Notes under the pieces: generated by a model
The model's input: the letters and a program-made list of their open reading frames with translations, nothing else
The model's database searches: none
Told to the model about the DNA's origin: nothing
Translations under genes and position numbers: made by a program
Shown: piece after piece, positions 1 to 12,052 of the stretch
Numbering within the stretch: position 1 is the first letter of the stretch
Layout of the letters: each line of letters starts with the position of its first letter
Assembly: GCA_040437565.1 (NCBI GenBank)
Contig: JBDOQK010000058.1
Span: 62,001-126,000, forward strand
Direction: 5' to 3'
Source: Albugo candida
Lineage: Eukaryota; Oomycota; Peronosporomycetes; Albuginales
Length of the DNA stretch: 64,000 nt

Positions 1-3000
1 CTTTGCTTCCTGCCGTCTAGGCATGTCATCAGATGATGATCTTCTAGCATAAAGCACCAGCTTGTCTTTGATTCATAAACTTTCACGGACCGCAGACATA
101 CATTACATATGGAATTTATGTACTCTATTCTAAATGAGGCTTTTCTTGCAGAAGTGGGTGAAGGAACGTTTTGTCCCATCTGCAATTTGATTATCAGCAC
201 TATCCGGGACCTGTTCAAATCGAAGTTTGGTTGCATATTCTACTCAATCCTCAAGCTGCTTGTTTCTGGCGATTTAGAGGTATCGCATTGCAATCAAAAA
301 CGCACTGACCGATCATACCCGGTTTTACTTTCTCAGTAACTGCTATATTCCTGGATTCCTTATAACTTTCCCGCCTGTGTTTGCACGTTGTCAGAGATGT
401 GTATGATAAACAAAGAAGCCGCTTCACATGGTATGCATAGGGTGCACATTAATATCACAAAGATTAGCAAGAGGGCGAGTAGTCGTTTCCAAATTCCCTT
501 ATTACCAGATCTCGTAAATGTATGCGTTCATAAATAGCGTGCACATTCCATAAAAGTCTGTCAACTTGTCAACTTCCAAGTACCTCTTCATGAATTATAT
601 CGAAGCGGTGAAGTTGTGTTTTGAACCAGCTCAAGAATGCTTGCATGTGAGAAATCATTACTTGGAAAGTCAGATGTTGTTTTTCTATTGACTCTCCTGT
701 TCTTGCTTCATATAGGCCTCTTCTTCGTACGAATTCTTATATGTCAGTCCACCACACGACCACTTTCATCATCAGTAAAGCAGAATTCTTTTTGCTAAAA
801 TTTCGTTATCACCTTGCATGACTCTATTAAGCTCCCATGCATCATAGTCAATAATTTGCAGGAAGCCAAAAGTATCCCGCTCAAATGCGTGGGCTAGCTA
901 AAGTCGACGAAGACGTATTTTACCGCAGTGGTCTAGCTCTCGATCAGAACTGCACGAATTTTGGCTAGTTCATTATTTACAGCGAAAAATGTCGATGCGA
1001 ACGGTGTCGCCAAATCTCTGCGCAGTTCCTGCACCCGAAGAAAAGATACCAGCGAAAAGAGCGGGAGAATAGCATTCGCAATTGGGGGAATCTCCAGAAA
1101 GCGCTCTGGCATCTCATTATTTTGCTTCTCATCTATACCAGAAGTAATATATAACCAAACATCTATATCGGAACTATTACATAGCGTCAATGCTTTTAAT
1201 AAGTTTTGAGGCGAACCTCAGTTATCTGGCATTTTTGCATGGAATCAGCGAGCAACTCGCTGCAGCATTTTACATGTCGATCCAAGCATTGATATGTGCT
1301 TGAGAATAGCCACGTCTCCTTCGTAGTAAGTATCATTTCGCGGGAATCAGATTTTGTAGTCTTGCGAGTCATACACAGTAGTGACCTGTCCGTCCTTGGA
1401 TGAGTGTCCGGTAAAATATGGAAGTGCCAGAAAAAGTTGCAAAGAACATCACTGAAGTTAAAATGAATTTGTATTTTTGGTTTCCAATTCTTGTGGAAAC
1501 GCCTAGACATTTGCATTCGGCTGAACACCCATCGTCTTTCACTAAATTGTCAATTTTCTTTCTTGCGAAATACCCACAGTTTTGCTTCACCACTTTCCTG
1601 TATCATGATAATCGTCTAGACTCATTCCAATCCAACCTCCATTCCTACTAGTTGGCTCTAAAATTAGTTACAGGTATCGGATTTAAAGGTGACTACGAAC
1701 CTAGTCACATTAAATTATCGTCCTGACAGCTTGATCCAGTAGAATCAAAATTCAGTGAAATGATTGACTTCTATCGAAGCTGACGCGTAGAATCTCAGTC
1801 TACATTTCGTATGTGACAATCTTGATGTATATGCCAACCGCATACGCATTCCTCGACAAGAAGCAATTTATAGTCATCCCAATATCCATATAGACAGCCG
1901 ATCATTATACTTTGCTGCAGTTGATCATCCATGCTGTTCTTTTTTCTTAAATTTGAAACAAGAGGTATCCTTGCTGCCTAAGACATGATTTTTTCAAGTG
2001 AAGGGCAATGATCGTATGGAATGATGAAACTCAGGTTCCTTGTATACGCTCCCGTTCGAGGACTTTTCTTCAATCAACTACTAATGTGTGATGATAGCAG
2101 AAGCTCTGCGTGTCGAAAAAGAGAAATCGTGTGTCATAAGCTGAAAGGAACTTTGTGCTTATTTTATCAGCCACAACCGATACTTTTCTATTCAAAGCCC
2201 ATCTGTACTGAGTTCTACCAATTGAAGCGAGTTACTAAGGAGCGCACCAAGTACGGCATGAGTAACCCGCGAATGGATGGTCTATATTAAGAAGAACTGT
2301 GTCTATCATACAGCATGTCAAGGCATGTAAATATCTTTTTTTGTGACGCACAAAGCTCCTTCCCGATACATATATCTTTGCTGGCACTTGAACGATGCAT
2401 CCGTGTCATCTGCTACACATGAATGCAAAATCCTACACTTTAGGTTTCCCGTTTTCTCGTGTCACAAGAGCTGAGGGATATATAAAGTATCGTGTGTAAG
2501 TACTCCGGAAAGATCCTCACATTTTGTACGCAAATCGTTTCATCGTCTACTGTTACTCGAGAGAGCGCACAGTGAGAAAGAATTATGGTATAGATCCGCA
2601 AACAAGATCGTGCTCCTTCGTTTGAGCGCTCAAACCATACGGAGTTCGTTTGTCTATGGTCGGTTCGAGATTTTGTAAGGCAAGACGCTGTAGCGTCTTT
2701 TATCGTAAATGCTCCTAGATTACTTATATTTATTGCTTTCCAAAACATAATGAAAAGTACTACCAGTCATTGCTGGCTGACAGTAAAAAAGTGACCCTTC
2801 GTGTTTCATCGAGCTTATTTGTAGGGAGAGTAATCAAAATATTCGCCAGGTACGCGACAAGCTCAAAATCGAATGAGACCACTGGCACGTTTGGACTGGC
2901 CCTGAACTTGTCCATTAAAAGCGATCTGATAAAGAATAAAAAAGGTTTGCGATGCTACTTTTTAGTCGCAATTGCACGTTTCTAGTAATTGAATGGAGTC

Positions 3001-3052
3001 CACTAATTGAAGCATTCGAGCATGGCGATTTCACCAATCAAAAATTTTCATT
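1..3052. other. Gene-poor stretch, no supported gene
   Basis: Both strands carry only short open frames (up to about 110 codons) that overlap each other, show no recognisable domain and have no convincing splice partners. No tRNA, rRNA or transposase signal was recognised by eye. The region looks like AT-rich intergenic DNA upstream of the EBP2 gene. A small species-specific secreted protein with introns cannot be excluded. Confidence 0.5.
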
Positions 3053-4012
3053 ATGGGCAAAAAGAATCGAAAAAATCAGCCTGTTCGTTCTCTAAATGCA
3101 CTGATACCTGCAGAGATAGCTGCCGAAGAAGAGATTCTCGAGACTCCTGCGATCAACCTACTTGAAGGAAGGCTCGATGCATGCGAAAAAGATGAAGACG
3201 AGCATGAAGAATTGGAACTTGAACAATCGCTTGTCGCTGAAATGCGAGCAATAAACGGTTCTCAACCAGCAAAAGAAGTCGCTAACAAGGAAGCGTTGGA
3301 AGCGACAATCATAGAGTGGAATGGTGTCATGCCACAGCTTCCGTGGATCGAAACACTTGACACGTCGGATGTCGAGCTCTGTCTTCCAAACGTGAACGAC
3401 GACTTGAAACGCGAAATAACGTTTTATCAGCAGACTTTGGAATCAGTGCGCATCGCAAGAGCAAAGCTATTACAACAGAATGTACCATACCGACGTCCTT
3501 CAGATTTCTTCGCAGAAATGCTGAAAACAGACAACCAAATGGCCAGAATCAAGGACAAGCTGATTTATGAACAAAAGAAAATTCAAACTGTGGAGGAACG
3601 GAAGAAATCACAAGCGCACCGCAAAGTGGCCAAAGCCGTACAAAGTGAAAAGCTACAACAACGTCAACAAGAAAAGAAAAAGACCCTGGAATCTCTCCAA
3701 CAATGGAAGAAGAATCGTCAATTACGACAACGTACAAATACTACAGAAAAAGACGAGGAAGATCAGGAGGGTCAACTTCAGCAGATTCTAGCCGCGAAAA
3801 CAGTGCGCAAAGGAAAGAATCACAAACGCGAGTACCGTAACGAGAAGTTTGGCTTTGGAGGAAGAAAAACGGGTAGGAAAAGAAATACGAGGGAATCCAC
3901 CAACGATCTTCCCGATTTTGGACAGAAACGAAGCAAAGGCAAGCCAACATCATTAAAGAGACCTGGAAAGACGCAACGAACAAAGAATCGAAAAAGACAA
4001 CGTGCGGGCTAA
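3053..4012 (+). CDS. EBP2: EBP2-like rRNA-processing protein
   Basis: Intronless 319-codon gene. Family knowledge: EBP2 (EBNA1-binding protein 2) is a nucleolar factor needed for 27S pre-rRNA processing and 60S subunit assembly. Seen here: an acidic N-terminal third; a central conserved block beginning LPWIETLD (about residue 97) and containing RPSDFFAEMLKTDNQMARIK (about residues 144-163), the family hallmark; a glutamine/lysine-rich coiled coil (about 180-230); and the conserved basic tail KFGFGGRKTGRKRNT (about 266-280) followed by lysine/arginine-rich nucleolar-type signals. Length fits the family (about 300-430 aa). The start is the first ATG of the frame, just after an AT-rich leader. 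It stands alone in a gene-poor block. Confidence 0.93.
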   Translation: MGKKNRKNQPVRSLNALIPAEIAAEEEILETPAINLLEGRLDACEKDEDEHEELELEQSLVAEMRAINGSQPAKEVANKEALEATIIEWNGVMPQLPWIETLDTSDVELCLPNVNDDLKREITFYQQTLESVRIARAKLLQQNVPYRRPSDFFAEMLKTDNQMARIKDKLIYEQKKIQTVEERKKSQAHRKVAKAVQSEKLQQRQQEKKKTLESLQQWKKNRQLRQRTNTTEKDEEDQEGQLQQILAAKTVRKGKNHKREYRNEKFGFGGRKTGRKRNTRESTNDLPDFGQKRSKGKPTSLKRPGKTQRTKNRKRQRAG

Positions 4013-4532
4013 TATTGAATCGTACTGAGCGTAATAGACGACATAATAGATATTGCATCGTCTTCTATTCTCATTATCACAGGCCAAAATTCTGCTTGAA
4101 GAAGTTCCTCATAAGGCGTCATTACTTTGTCCAGAGCTCGTAAAGTTCTGACAGACAAATCGTAGTTCATGACAGCTCACAAAAAGTCCCGCTCAAACAA
4201 TTGATTTACTGAAATAAATTTTGGCAAAACCCCAACATCAGCGTTGTTTTTCTGCAATTTTCGCTTGGTCCCTTGCAATACACCGAGGCAATTTAGAAAT
4301 CGATGGATGTGTGGTTCTGATCGTTGGCTTCCATTTTCCATAACTTTATCAGGAAGACCATGAATGGACTCCTAAATTCGAATAGTGTGAAGAGAATTTG
4401 GGCTTGTAAGGATCATTATTAGGTATGTCAAAGCTCGGGATAGCAACAATGCTTGCATGTGGTAAATTTATAGGGAGTTGTAGTTCTCCATCAAATTGTC
4501 AAAGTGGAAATGCATGCTTTGACAGTGATCAC

Positions 4533-4623
4533 AGACATTTCCAGCACAAGAGGGACTTTTGTGCTGGAAATGTCTATAATTTTACAGAAAAGTTCCTCTT
4601 GTGCTATAACTTTTCTGTAAAAT
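4533..4623. repeat. Two adjacent perfect hairpins with alternative cross-pairing
   Basis: The first inverted repeat has 17-bp perfect arms (4533-4549 and 4559-4575) around a 9-nt loop. Three bases later a second has 16-bp perfect arms (4579-4594 and 4608-4623) around a 13-nt loop. In addition 4543-4560 is the reverse complement of 4588-4605 at 17 of 18 positions, so the inner halves of both hairpins could instead pair with each other. The structure is explained neither by coding sequence nor by a recognised transposon. It may be the footprint of template-switch replication, a cruciform, or a small structured RNA. Confidence 0.8.
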
Positions 4624-5034
4624 ATCGCTCTAAAAGTCGCAATCTTTTTTTTTGCGTGTGAGTCTTTCATTCGTATCATGCTCGCCTCTATCAATCATTC
4701 AAGTGCGTGTGAGTCGTGAACTTCTTAAGTACTCCATTGACGACCACTCTTGTATCCGATCCAATTATGGCTGGAGTTGTTTGCATGTACATTCGTATAA
4801 AAATTCCGACAAGGGAGACGTCACTTGATGTGAACTTGACTTGGTTCAGCTTGCGCAAGAGAAGCACTAAATAAAAATACCAATTGTGTAGGCCTCATAC
4901 TAGGAATACTTACGTTTAGCCAGCGTGAAAGTTGCATGCATTTATACTCCGGATGTTCATTGGTATTTTGCGAATTGAAGATTCATTTGATAGAGCGTAC
5001 ACGGCAGCAGCTGCCAAGGTGAACCTTTTCTTGA

Positions 5035-5289
5035 ATGAATAAGATAAATCGTAAATTCCTGTTCTACATAATTATATTGTACGCTCATGCCTTTTACACG
5101 ATCCGAATGGCAGATGTGCTTTCTAGTAGTAGGCAGATCTTGGGTGATTCAGTGCCTTTCCTGATGGGGATGTTGTCGGCCGTGCATGATCATATCCAAA
5201 ACCGCATGACTTTGTGCCAACTAGCAATAGCCACGCTTCTATTCGTCGTCGAAACTTCTCTTTTTTCATTCCAACATATTCGATTCTAA
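5035..5289 (+). CDS. Possible small secreted or membrane protein (weak)
   Basis: An 84-codon open frame beginning with ATG. The N-terminus is basic then strongly hydrophobic (MNKINRKFLFYIIILYAHAF), which could be a signal peptide or membrane anchor. A second hydrophobic stretch lies near residues 63-75. No cysteine pattern, RxLR or CHxC motif and no homologue was recognised. In an AT-rich intergenic region such a frame can arise by chance, so this is listed only as a candidate. Confidence 0.15.
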   Translation: MNKINRKFLFYIIILYAHAFYTIRMADVLSSSRQILGDSVPFLMGMLSAVHDHIQNRMTLCQLAIATLLFVVETSLFSFQHIRF

Positions 5290-7244
5290 GCATTTGAATG
5301 GTATACTTGCTTTTGTTAGAGGCGAACCGCTTCAGCTATGCTGTAAGGAAATTGTCACGGTATCGATGTCTAAGGTGGCTACTGAAGCCCGCATGAAAAC
5401 ATCTGCATGAATTTAGCTGTAGGAATGAGATACCAATGTGATCATAACTGGTGATTATGGCATTGCTAAGTACCGGCCCAAATTCCGTCGGGATTTCCTG
5501 CGATTCATCTTTACCGAAAATACATGAGAGTGCTCGAGAATCGCTCACTGGCGCTATGCAAGATACCAAGTACCTGATTATGAGTCTTCTCTTAGAAGCC
5601 CTTTCTCGAATTTCAGAAACCGCATTACGTCTTTAGTTTACATAGTACTAAGATCTTTATCCTTTCTCAGAAAGGCGATTCTTCTGGAATGTGTTCACTT
5701 TTCTCGATTTCTCATATAGGTTTGTGCAGACTCGTGACCCAAAGACACTTCACAGCGCAATAAATTGGGAATTCTGATACACGCAATGCTTCAGGAAATA
5801 GGAAGACTTCCCTTCTAATCAAATTTGGTCGAGCAATAATGACTCATCTCCCATACTTTTGACATCGAAATTACGCAAGAAACAAGCATGGTGGGGAAAA
5901 ATCCACGAGCGTGCAGGATTTGGACAGGTGTCGCATCAAGAGTTTCTGAATTTTAGCCGCTATATACCAACGTGTCACTTCATGCATGCATGAAATGGGG
6001 TTCTCGCAACTTGGATAAAAGTATTCCGCTTCTGAATGTATACCTTCTTCAGCGGATTCTAGCAGCTTGAAAGAGGAAAAATGATTGAGTATTCGCACAT
6101 TCTACTCCCGGTACTCGCTATCGCAGAGAATACAATCTAATAGTTACTTTATTTTGCTCGAAAAACTGCTCGCAATATCTCGATTAGTCGAACCGTTAAG
6201 AATCAATCCACTTCCTTGGACGTACGCAACGATGGGCTAATGTTGGATCGGATACTTTCCAAGCAGATTCGTGTTCAATTTCGAGTAGCTCTGATTGCCT
6301 TCTAGGCTCAATAAGGATGCAGAGGATTATTTTTGTGTGTAATTTTACCATGTTGCGCCAAGACAATCCTTGAAGCTATATCGGGTACATTTCCGAATCA
6401 CGATTATAATCTATCACTAGTAGTATAACGTGCGACCCGGTAACGTTTTTCCAAGCCTTATAAAAGCTCAACAACGAAACAATCGCATCATACTTCACAT
6501 AAAACTGGTCGTAGTAGTGCACATGAACCTTTACTTCCCTTTATAAAGAAGTAGAAAACGAACGTACGCTTCTTCGGTTCGTTGCTGAGTGTGGCGAGTC
6601 GGGAAGTTACTGTTGGAGGACCACGCTTCATATTTGGGTTAGCGCCTGAAGAATTGTAAACGTTTGATGCAGTTGTTCTAGTAAGTAATGCTACTATCAC
6701 TAGTGTTGTTTGATACTTCTGCAGCGATTGTAATGATAGGCTTGGTCTATTAGATTATCATTTCAGGAGTGCTGCTTCCTTCTTCCGATTATATTTTTTC
6801 AAGCCAATGTCTTTTCGAGCTATCAACACTATGTTCTGAGCCGGCAGAATTAAAAAAAGGACAATATGTCAAGCTATACAGGTACTGCATGGTATCATTT
6901 ACATTGTATAGTGAAATCAATTATGTGACTTTCATGCGTACGCCGACCTCTTTGTAATGCTTACTCCCGACAATCAATTTGATGTAAGAATTAAAGAATA
7001 AAATGACATGCAAAACTCACTCGCTACAACCAAAACCCACCAGCACCATATCAGGTAAAAGCCAACAAAACTAGCAACGGAATGCTGATTACCAAGGTAG
7101 ACCATATCAAATTGAGGCCTACAGTTCATCCGTGTTTGTATCATTCATACTTTCAAGAACGATACGATTCTTCCTCCGGCTAATGAATATAAAATTCGAG
7201 AACATCTATAAAAGGTACTCTATCTTGATCAAAGGGTACTTGAA

Positions 7245-8388
7245 CGGTATTCAGTTCAGTCAGCGCCACCACTTAGCATAGGAATTTCTATGAGAGAACG
7301 CGGTTTTGTGCTTTTGCGAATTCAACTCTCAGCTGACCTAATTCGCTGATTTTCTTCTCTTGATCTTCATATGTACTTGTTCGATCAAAGTTGCGTTGAC
7401 ATCTTATTATTAGGCACAATATCGCCAAAAAAGGCATACCAATGCTAAGGGGATTCATGTCTTTATCCGTATCAAAAAATTAAACTTTGCAGTAACCTAC
7501 TATGGTGATCTGTGGTGATGTCGTATGCTTAAGAACGACTAGCACAAGAACACGAAGATGTGATCAATTCTTAATTCTCGACGATGATTATTCGCATCGT
7601 ATACTTATATACACGAGGCAATGGATCGGATCTTCTACCTGCGATATTGCTTTTCTTGAAATGATTACTGCACCTTCAGCTTCTTTTAAGAGAATTTTAA
7701 TAAAGCACCCGGCACCGACAGAGTGATGGTAGCCGTTTCACTTAACGCACACATTCATGACCAGATNNNNNNNNNNNNNNNNNNNNNNNNNNNNNNNNNN
7801 NNNNNNNNNNNNNNNNNNNNNNNNNNNNNNNNNNNNNNNNNNNNNNNNNNNNNNNNNNNNNNNNNNCGGTATTCAGTTCAGTCAGCGCCACCACTTAGCA
7901 TAGGAATTTCTATGAGAGAACGCGGTTTTGTGCTTTTGCGAATTCAACTCTCAGCTGACCTAATTCGCTGATTTTCTTCTCTTGATCTTCATATGTACTT
8001 GTTCGATCAAAGTTGCGTTGACATCTTATTATTAGGCACAATATCGCCAAAAAAGGCATACCAATGCTAAGGGGATTCATGTCTTTATCCGTATCAAAAA
8101 ATTAAACTTTGCAGTAACCTACTATGGTGATCTGTGGTGATGTCGTATGCTTAAGAACGACTAGCACAAGAACACGAAGATGTGATCAATTCTTAATTCT
8201 CGACGATGATTATTCGCATCGTATACTTATATACACGAGGCAATGGATCGGATCTTCTACCTGCGATATTGCTTTTCTTGAAATGATTACTGCACCTTCA
8301 GCTTCTTTTAAGAGAATTTTAATAAAGCACCCGGCACCGACAGAGTGATGGTAGCCGTTTCACTTAACGCACACATTCATGACCAGAT
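7245..8388. repeat. Assembly gap (100 N) flanked by 522-bp direct copies
   Basis: Bases 7245-7766 reappear as 7867-8388 with no difference that I could see, separated by exactly 100 N (7767-7866). The second copy ends where the first one ends before the gap, then unique sequence continues. This is the pattern of two overlapping contig ends scaffolded without merging. Open frames inside (for example 7502-7726 and 8124-8348) are identical because of this. Confidence 0.9.
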
Positions 8389-9754
8389 CTGTCGGAGTTG
8401 CTGATCGCTGATTAAACAGACGACGATTCCGATCGGAGTGCAGAGTCACCGCTTGCAATGAAAGCCATTAATCTGATATAATTCGCTGATGTTCCGTGCC
8501 AGCCGAATTGTTGACACAAGTGCACATGCTATATACGTCCAACGTGGACGCGAGGAGGAAATCTGATCCCAAGTAGGAAGTAGCTCCATCCAAAATTGTG
8601 CCGTGTGATCCCATTTGGGTAAGCGATTTGGATCGTATTTACCTGCTCCGCACGAGGGCTGAGTGCACAATATAATGTCGGGCGTGTATCCTTTCAGAAT
8701 CAGAAACTAGATAGAACTGACACCTATCAACGTTCAGCACATTGAAGACCGTTTATTTGTCTGAATCGCCTGCCCCAGTTGCATTAGCAGCTTGTCGCAT
8801 ATATACAAGAGTTTGTCAACTTCAACTATGAAGTTTCTTTTCTTTTGCAAGTATGCGGCTGATGTCACTGAAAAGCTCTGGTGCTTGGCTCGAAGTCCAC
8901 TCAGGCTAGGCAAAACATACTTGCGCTTTTTCCTGTGCTTGCTTGACTATACTTGCAGATGATCTGCCAGGTTCTAGAGGGCTAGACTGTCTCTCAGGAT
9001 TTCGTTCACTGTATCTGTTGGTCTTGCTCGATATCTGACGGCTTCGCTGGTATTTATGCGTAGAAATGTGTTCATAAATGCTTGGTAGGCAGGTATATTA
9101 CTTGCTTCTTGCTGCAGACGTACGAGGCGAGGCATAGATACTCAGCGCAATCAGCTCATCAAACATCGCTTGACCAACAGAGTTAGCGAAGCACTTCCAG
9201 CGAATAATGGTTAGACTGCACAGACATGTCAGTTAGCCGGATTCTATTGTGTATGCGGCGCGTGAAAATCAAGTTTGATAGGACAGCTATAATCATTGAG
9301 TAGAAACCGCTACTTTCGTTTACAGACGCAATTTGCCACGCTAAGAACAAAAGAAATCGCGAGTCTACCGGTCAGTTTTACCCTAGGCTATCTAACTGAT
9401 GAACTCGTTCCGACTGAGCTGGTGTCCGGTTACGCCCAAGTCCAAGCTATCTATAATACTATATATCTACAGCATACTATTATCGTCAAGTAGTGGTTTT
9501 TGTCAATGCACGCGCTCCTTTCCATCAAGCTCATCTTTTACAGTAGGACGTGTGATGCGTTTTCGGCCTCCCAATCAAGTTGAAGCGGACTGCGATAATC
9601 ACCCTAGATGTCCTTATAGATAGCTGCACTAGTAGAGAAAACACCAAGGAATTTTATAAGGCACGATTTACGCGCTTGCTGGATTGATTATAATGCTAAA
9701 ATAAATTTTACTGCTCAAAGTATAACAGCCAGACTGTTTCTGTTTGTTTACGAC
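8389..9754. other. Intergenic stretch, nothing recognised
   Basis: Roughly 1.4 kb downstream of the FYVE/GAF gene's 3' end. Only short, domainless open frames are present on both strands. No repeat, RNA gene or transposon was recognised. Confidence 0.45.
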
Positions 9755-12052
9755 CTACAGACTGCCGTCAAGTATCATTTTCTTCACAATGTTGGAGGCA
9801 GTCAAAGCAAGTCGTAGCATCAATGTGTATTCTGATTGATTGATCTGACGTCGTTCTGCATTCATGCAGCATAATGAACCTTTGATTACTTGGTCGCCAA
9901 TCGACACATGCATAGGGAATCCAATGTAAAATGACAAGCGATGATCCGAACAAACAGCTGAACCATGGAACTGCACATCTGAGGGCAGATTCTGATAAAT
10001 CGTGGGGGCTCCTTCGTATAGCATATGCGCACAGAGAGACTGATCTTTCGAAACTCGTGTAAAAAGCGGAAACAAATCTGGCGCATTACCTCCAACTACT
10101 TGTAAGAAATCTCCAATTAACAGTGTCATCACACTATACGAGCAGTTTAAGAGTTTTGCTGCAATGTCACAAATTGTAGTCAGCTCGGGAACGTGTCCAA
10201 TATCCACCTCGTGCAAGTTACATGATTGTACACAAGGTGCTTTTGGCATGGAATCTTCTGGATTGGCATACGTGAGTGGGTATGTTCGCTTTTTGGCGGC
10301 TCCCACGACACAATCTTGCAGCGCAACTGGCTGCAAACATACCATTTCAATTAATCTGCTGGACTCATCCAACGGCCGACCGGTTGACGCACCGGACTCA
10401 CCCTCTCCATGCAAATTCAATACATCCACTTTTGCTCTTGCCATTTGTGTTGAATCAGTCTGAGAGTGGTGAAAGACGTGTATGATATGTTCAAGAAGTC
10501 GATTGCCTTCCGTTTTTTCGCTGTCATTTTGTACAACCGACCGCATAAATGAACGCAGTTTGTTTGTGAGCTTCTGTGCTGATTCAGGTGCGTCGCTTTG
10601 TACTCTTGGAGGACGAAGCAGCTCTGAACAAACATCACTAAAACTTCCCATGGCTAATTTATCGAGACATCTCTCACATACACGCACACGCTCAATATCG
10701 ATACTAATACTCTCATTTGTACCGTCTTTACGGATGACATGTTGCTCTCGTTCCTGTTCTTGACAGCATGAACTAACACATATAAAAAATCCACATATAT
10801 CACATAAACACTTTTTTTTCCAACGAAATCTTTGGACGCAGCAGACACATCGTTCATTTTGCACTTTGATAACTTCGTGATCAACCAAACGCTGCATACC
10901 CAGCCGCCGTCGCATAAGCACTCGGGGTAAAGTGTCAACTGATTTGGCCAGCGAGAAAAGGCGATGTTTAAGTGTGAAATTGGATGTCCGATTTGATCGA
11001 AGTTGCGTCCAATTAGTAGTTGTTGCCAGAGGTGCTTGTGCATAGTACATGACATTGACACTGGTCTTATCTCCGAACGCGTGTTTACCATCGTCTGAAC
11101 TGACTTCTTGTATCCAGTAACTTGTGATAAGATTAGATAATTGGCTGAATGCTTCTTTACGGGTGTTTGATGCTGGCGTTGTGCTGATGTACAAATCTTC
11201 ACATGAAAGAGGCGCGCTAATCTTTCGGAAGCCATTATGCGCTTCATTTCCAAACTCGACTTCAGAACCTTCCAATGGGCTATTGCTTATAAAATCCAAA
11301 AAACACCACTGTTCGTTACGAGCGAATGGGTATGCGTTACTAAATATCGCAGTGTTGACAAAACTTTCTTGAAGTACGTCGGATCCAGCATTGTTGATAT
11401 CATTGTTTGCATTTGCATGGTGTATCGCGGTTCCATAAACGAATTCCTTCCCATGTAATGTTGACATCATGGAATTATACGGACGATGATGCTGTTTGTG
11501 GTTGTTTACTGGAACTTGGAGAAAGCTTCGGATTTCTTTTGCTGTGCAGTTTTGAATAGTGCCTCGACCAAGCACTGCAAACACTTTATTCGATTGCTCT
11601 GTCGTGTACGCACTTAAATCGGCTTCATCGTGATCAGTAAAGATTCTCGTAAAAATGGAAAAGTCGGAGATTTTCTTCTTTAATTTCCAACCACCCTCGC
11701 ATTCACTTTCTTTTACATCAGCTAGTGCTGCCCAATCAATCTTTTGCTCTGTTTTCTTAGCGAGGTATGATAATTGCGCATATCCGAGGCGAATACTGCG
11801 AGCAGGAGCGTCGGAGGCGGTACTCTCGGAATCCTCGCTGATTTGTTCAACATCCACGCTGAACTGTTCTACGTCATCGCTTGTAATCGAGTCATCTCGA
11901 TCGGTCGTTCGTGGCGAGATCATTTTAGACATTGAAAGCGTGCGATCACTTCCCAACGAAAGAGTGTCTCGCAATGATTTGGACGGCTGGTGCACGCCGT
12001 TAATGCTCTCATCTTTCTGAGCAAAATGAGACAGACACGCAGAATTGTTCAT
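9755..12052 (-). CDS. FYVE-type zinc finger / GAF domain protein
   Basis: Intronless, 765 codons, ATG at 12052. Oomycete genomes encode many proteins of this layout: a START-like N-terminal region, a FYVE-related finger (phosphoinositide/endosome binding) and a C-terminal GAF domain. Seen here: residues about 115-390 resemble the START-like region. A cysteine cluster at about residues 400-465 starts ERCVCCVQRF, continues with CLCDICG and SSCC, and ends RVRVCERCLDKL, whose RVC element is typical of FYVE. The basic R(R/K)HHCR core is altered to a lysine-rich KKKCLC, so PI3P binding is uncertain. The C-terminus (about 640-755) reads as a GAF fold, including LSFYIGFPMHV and GSLCCMN. It is transcribed away from the eIF4G gene, with 612 bp between the two start codons. 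The exact role is unknown. Confidence 0.85.
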   Translation of the reverse strand: MNNSACLSHFAQKDESINGVHQPSKSLRDTLSLGSDRTLSMSKMISPRTTDRDDSITSDDVEQFSVDVEQISEDSESTASDAPARSIRLGYAQLSYLAKKTEQKIDWAALADVKESECEGGWKLKKKISDFSIFTRIFTDHDEADLSAYTTEQSNKVFAVLGRGTIQNCTAKEIRSFLQVPVNNHKQHHRPYNSMMSTLHGKEFVYGTAIHHANANNDINNAGSDVLQESFVNTAIFSNAYPFARNEQWCFLDFISNSPLEGSEVEFGNEAHNGFRKISAPLSCEDLYISTTPASNTRKEAFSQLSNLITSYWIQEVSSDDGKHAFGDKTSVNVMYYAQAPLATTTNWTQLRSNRTSNFTLKHRLFSLAKSVDTLPRVLMRRRLGMQRLVDHEVIKVQNERCVCCVQRFRWKKKCLCDICGFFICVSSCCQEQEREQHVIRKDGTNESISIDIERVRVCERCLDKLAMGSFSDVCSELLRPPRVQSDAPESAQKLTNKLRSFMRSVVQNDSEKTEGNRLLEHIIHVFHHSQTDSTQMARAKVDVLNLHGEGESGASTGRPLDESSRLIEMVCLQPVALQDCVVGAAKKRTYPLTYANPEDSMPKAPCVQSCNLHEVDIGHVPELTTICDIAAKLLNCSYSVMTLLIGDFLQVVGGNAPDLFPLFTRVSKDQSLCAHMLYEGAPTIYQNLPSDVQFHGSAVCSDHRLSFYIGFPMHVSIGDQVIKGSLCCMNAERRQINQSEYTLMLRLALTASNIVKKMILDGSL

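Larger units (their letters stand above)
4013..7244. other. Gene-poor stretch
   Basis: No gene could be supported apart from the hairpin cluster and one weak secreted-peptide candidate listed separately. Open frames are short, overlap on both strands and show no domain. Confidence 0.45.

Noticed and set aside
933-1209. Overlapping 82- and 85-codon frames on opposite strands
   Set aside because: Neither shows a domain, start context or splicing; mutual overlap suggests chance.
7502-8348. Two identical 74-codon frames that could suggest a tandem gene family
   Set aside because: They are the same sequence on either side of an N gap, explained by the 522-bp assembly duplication.
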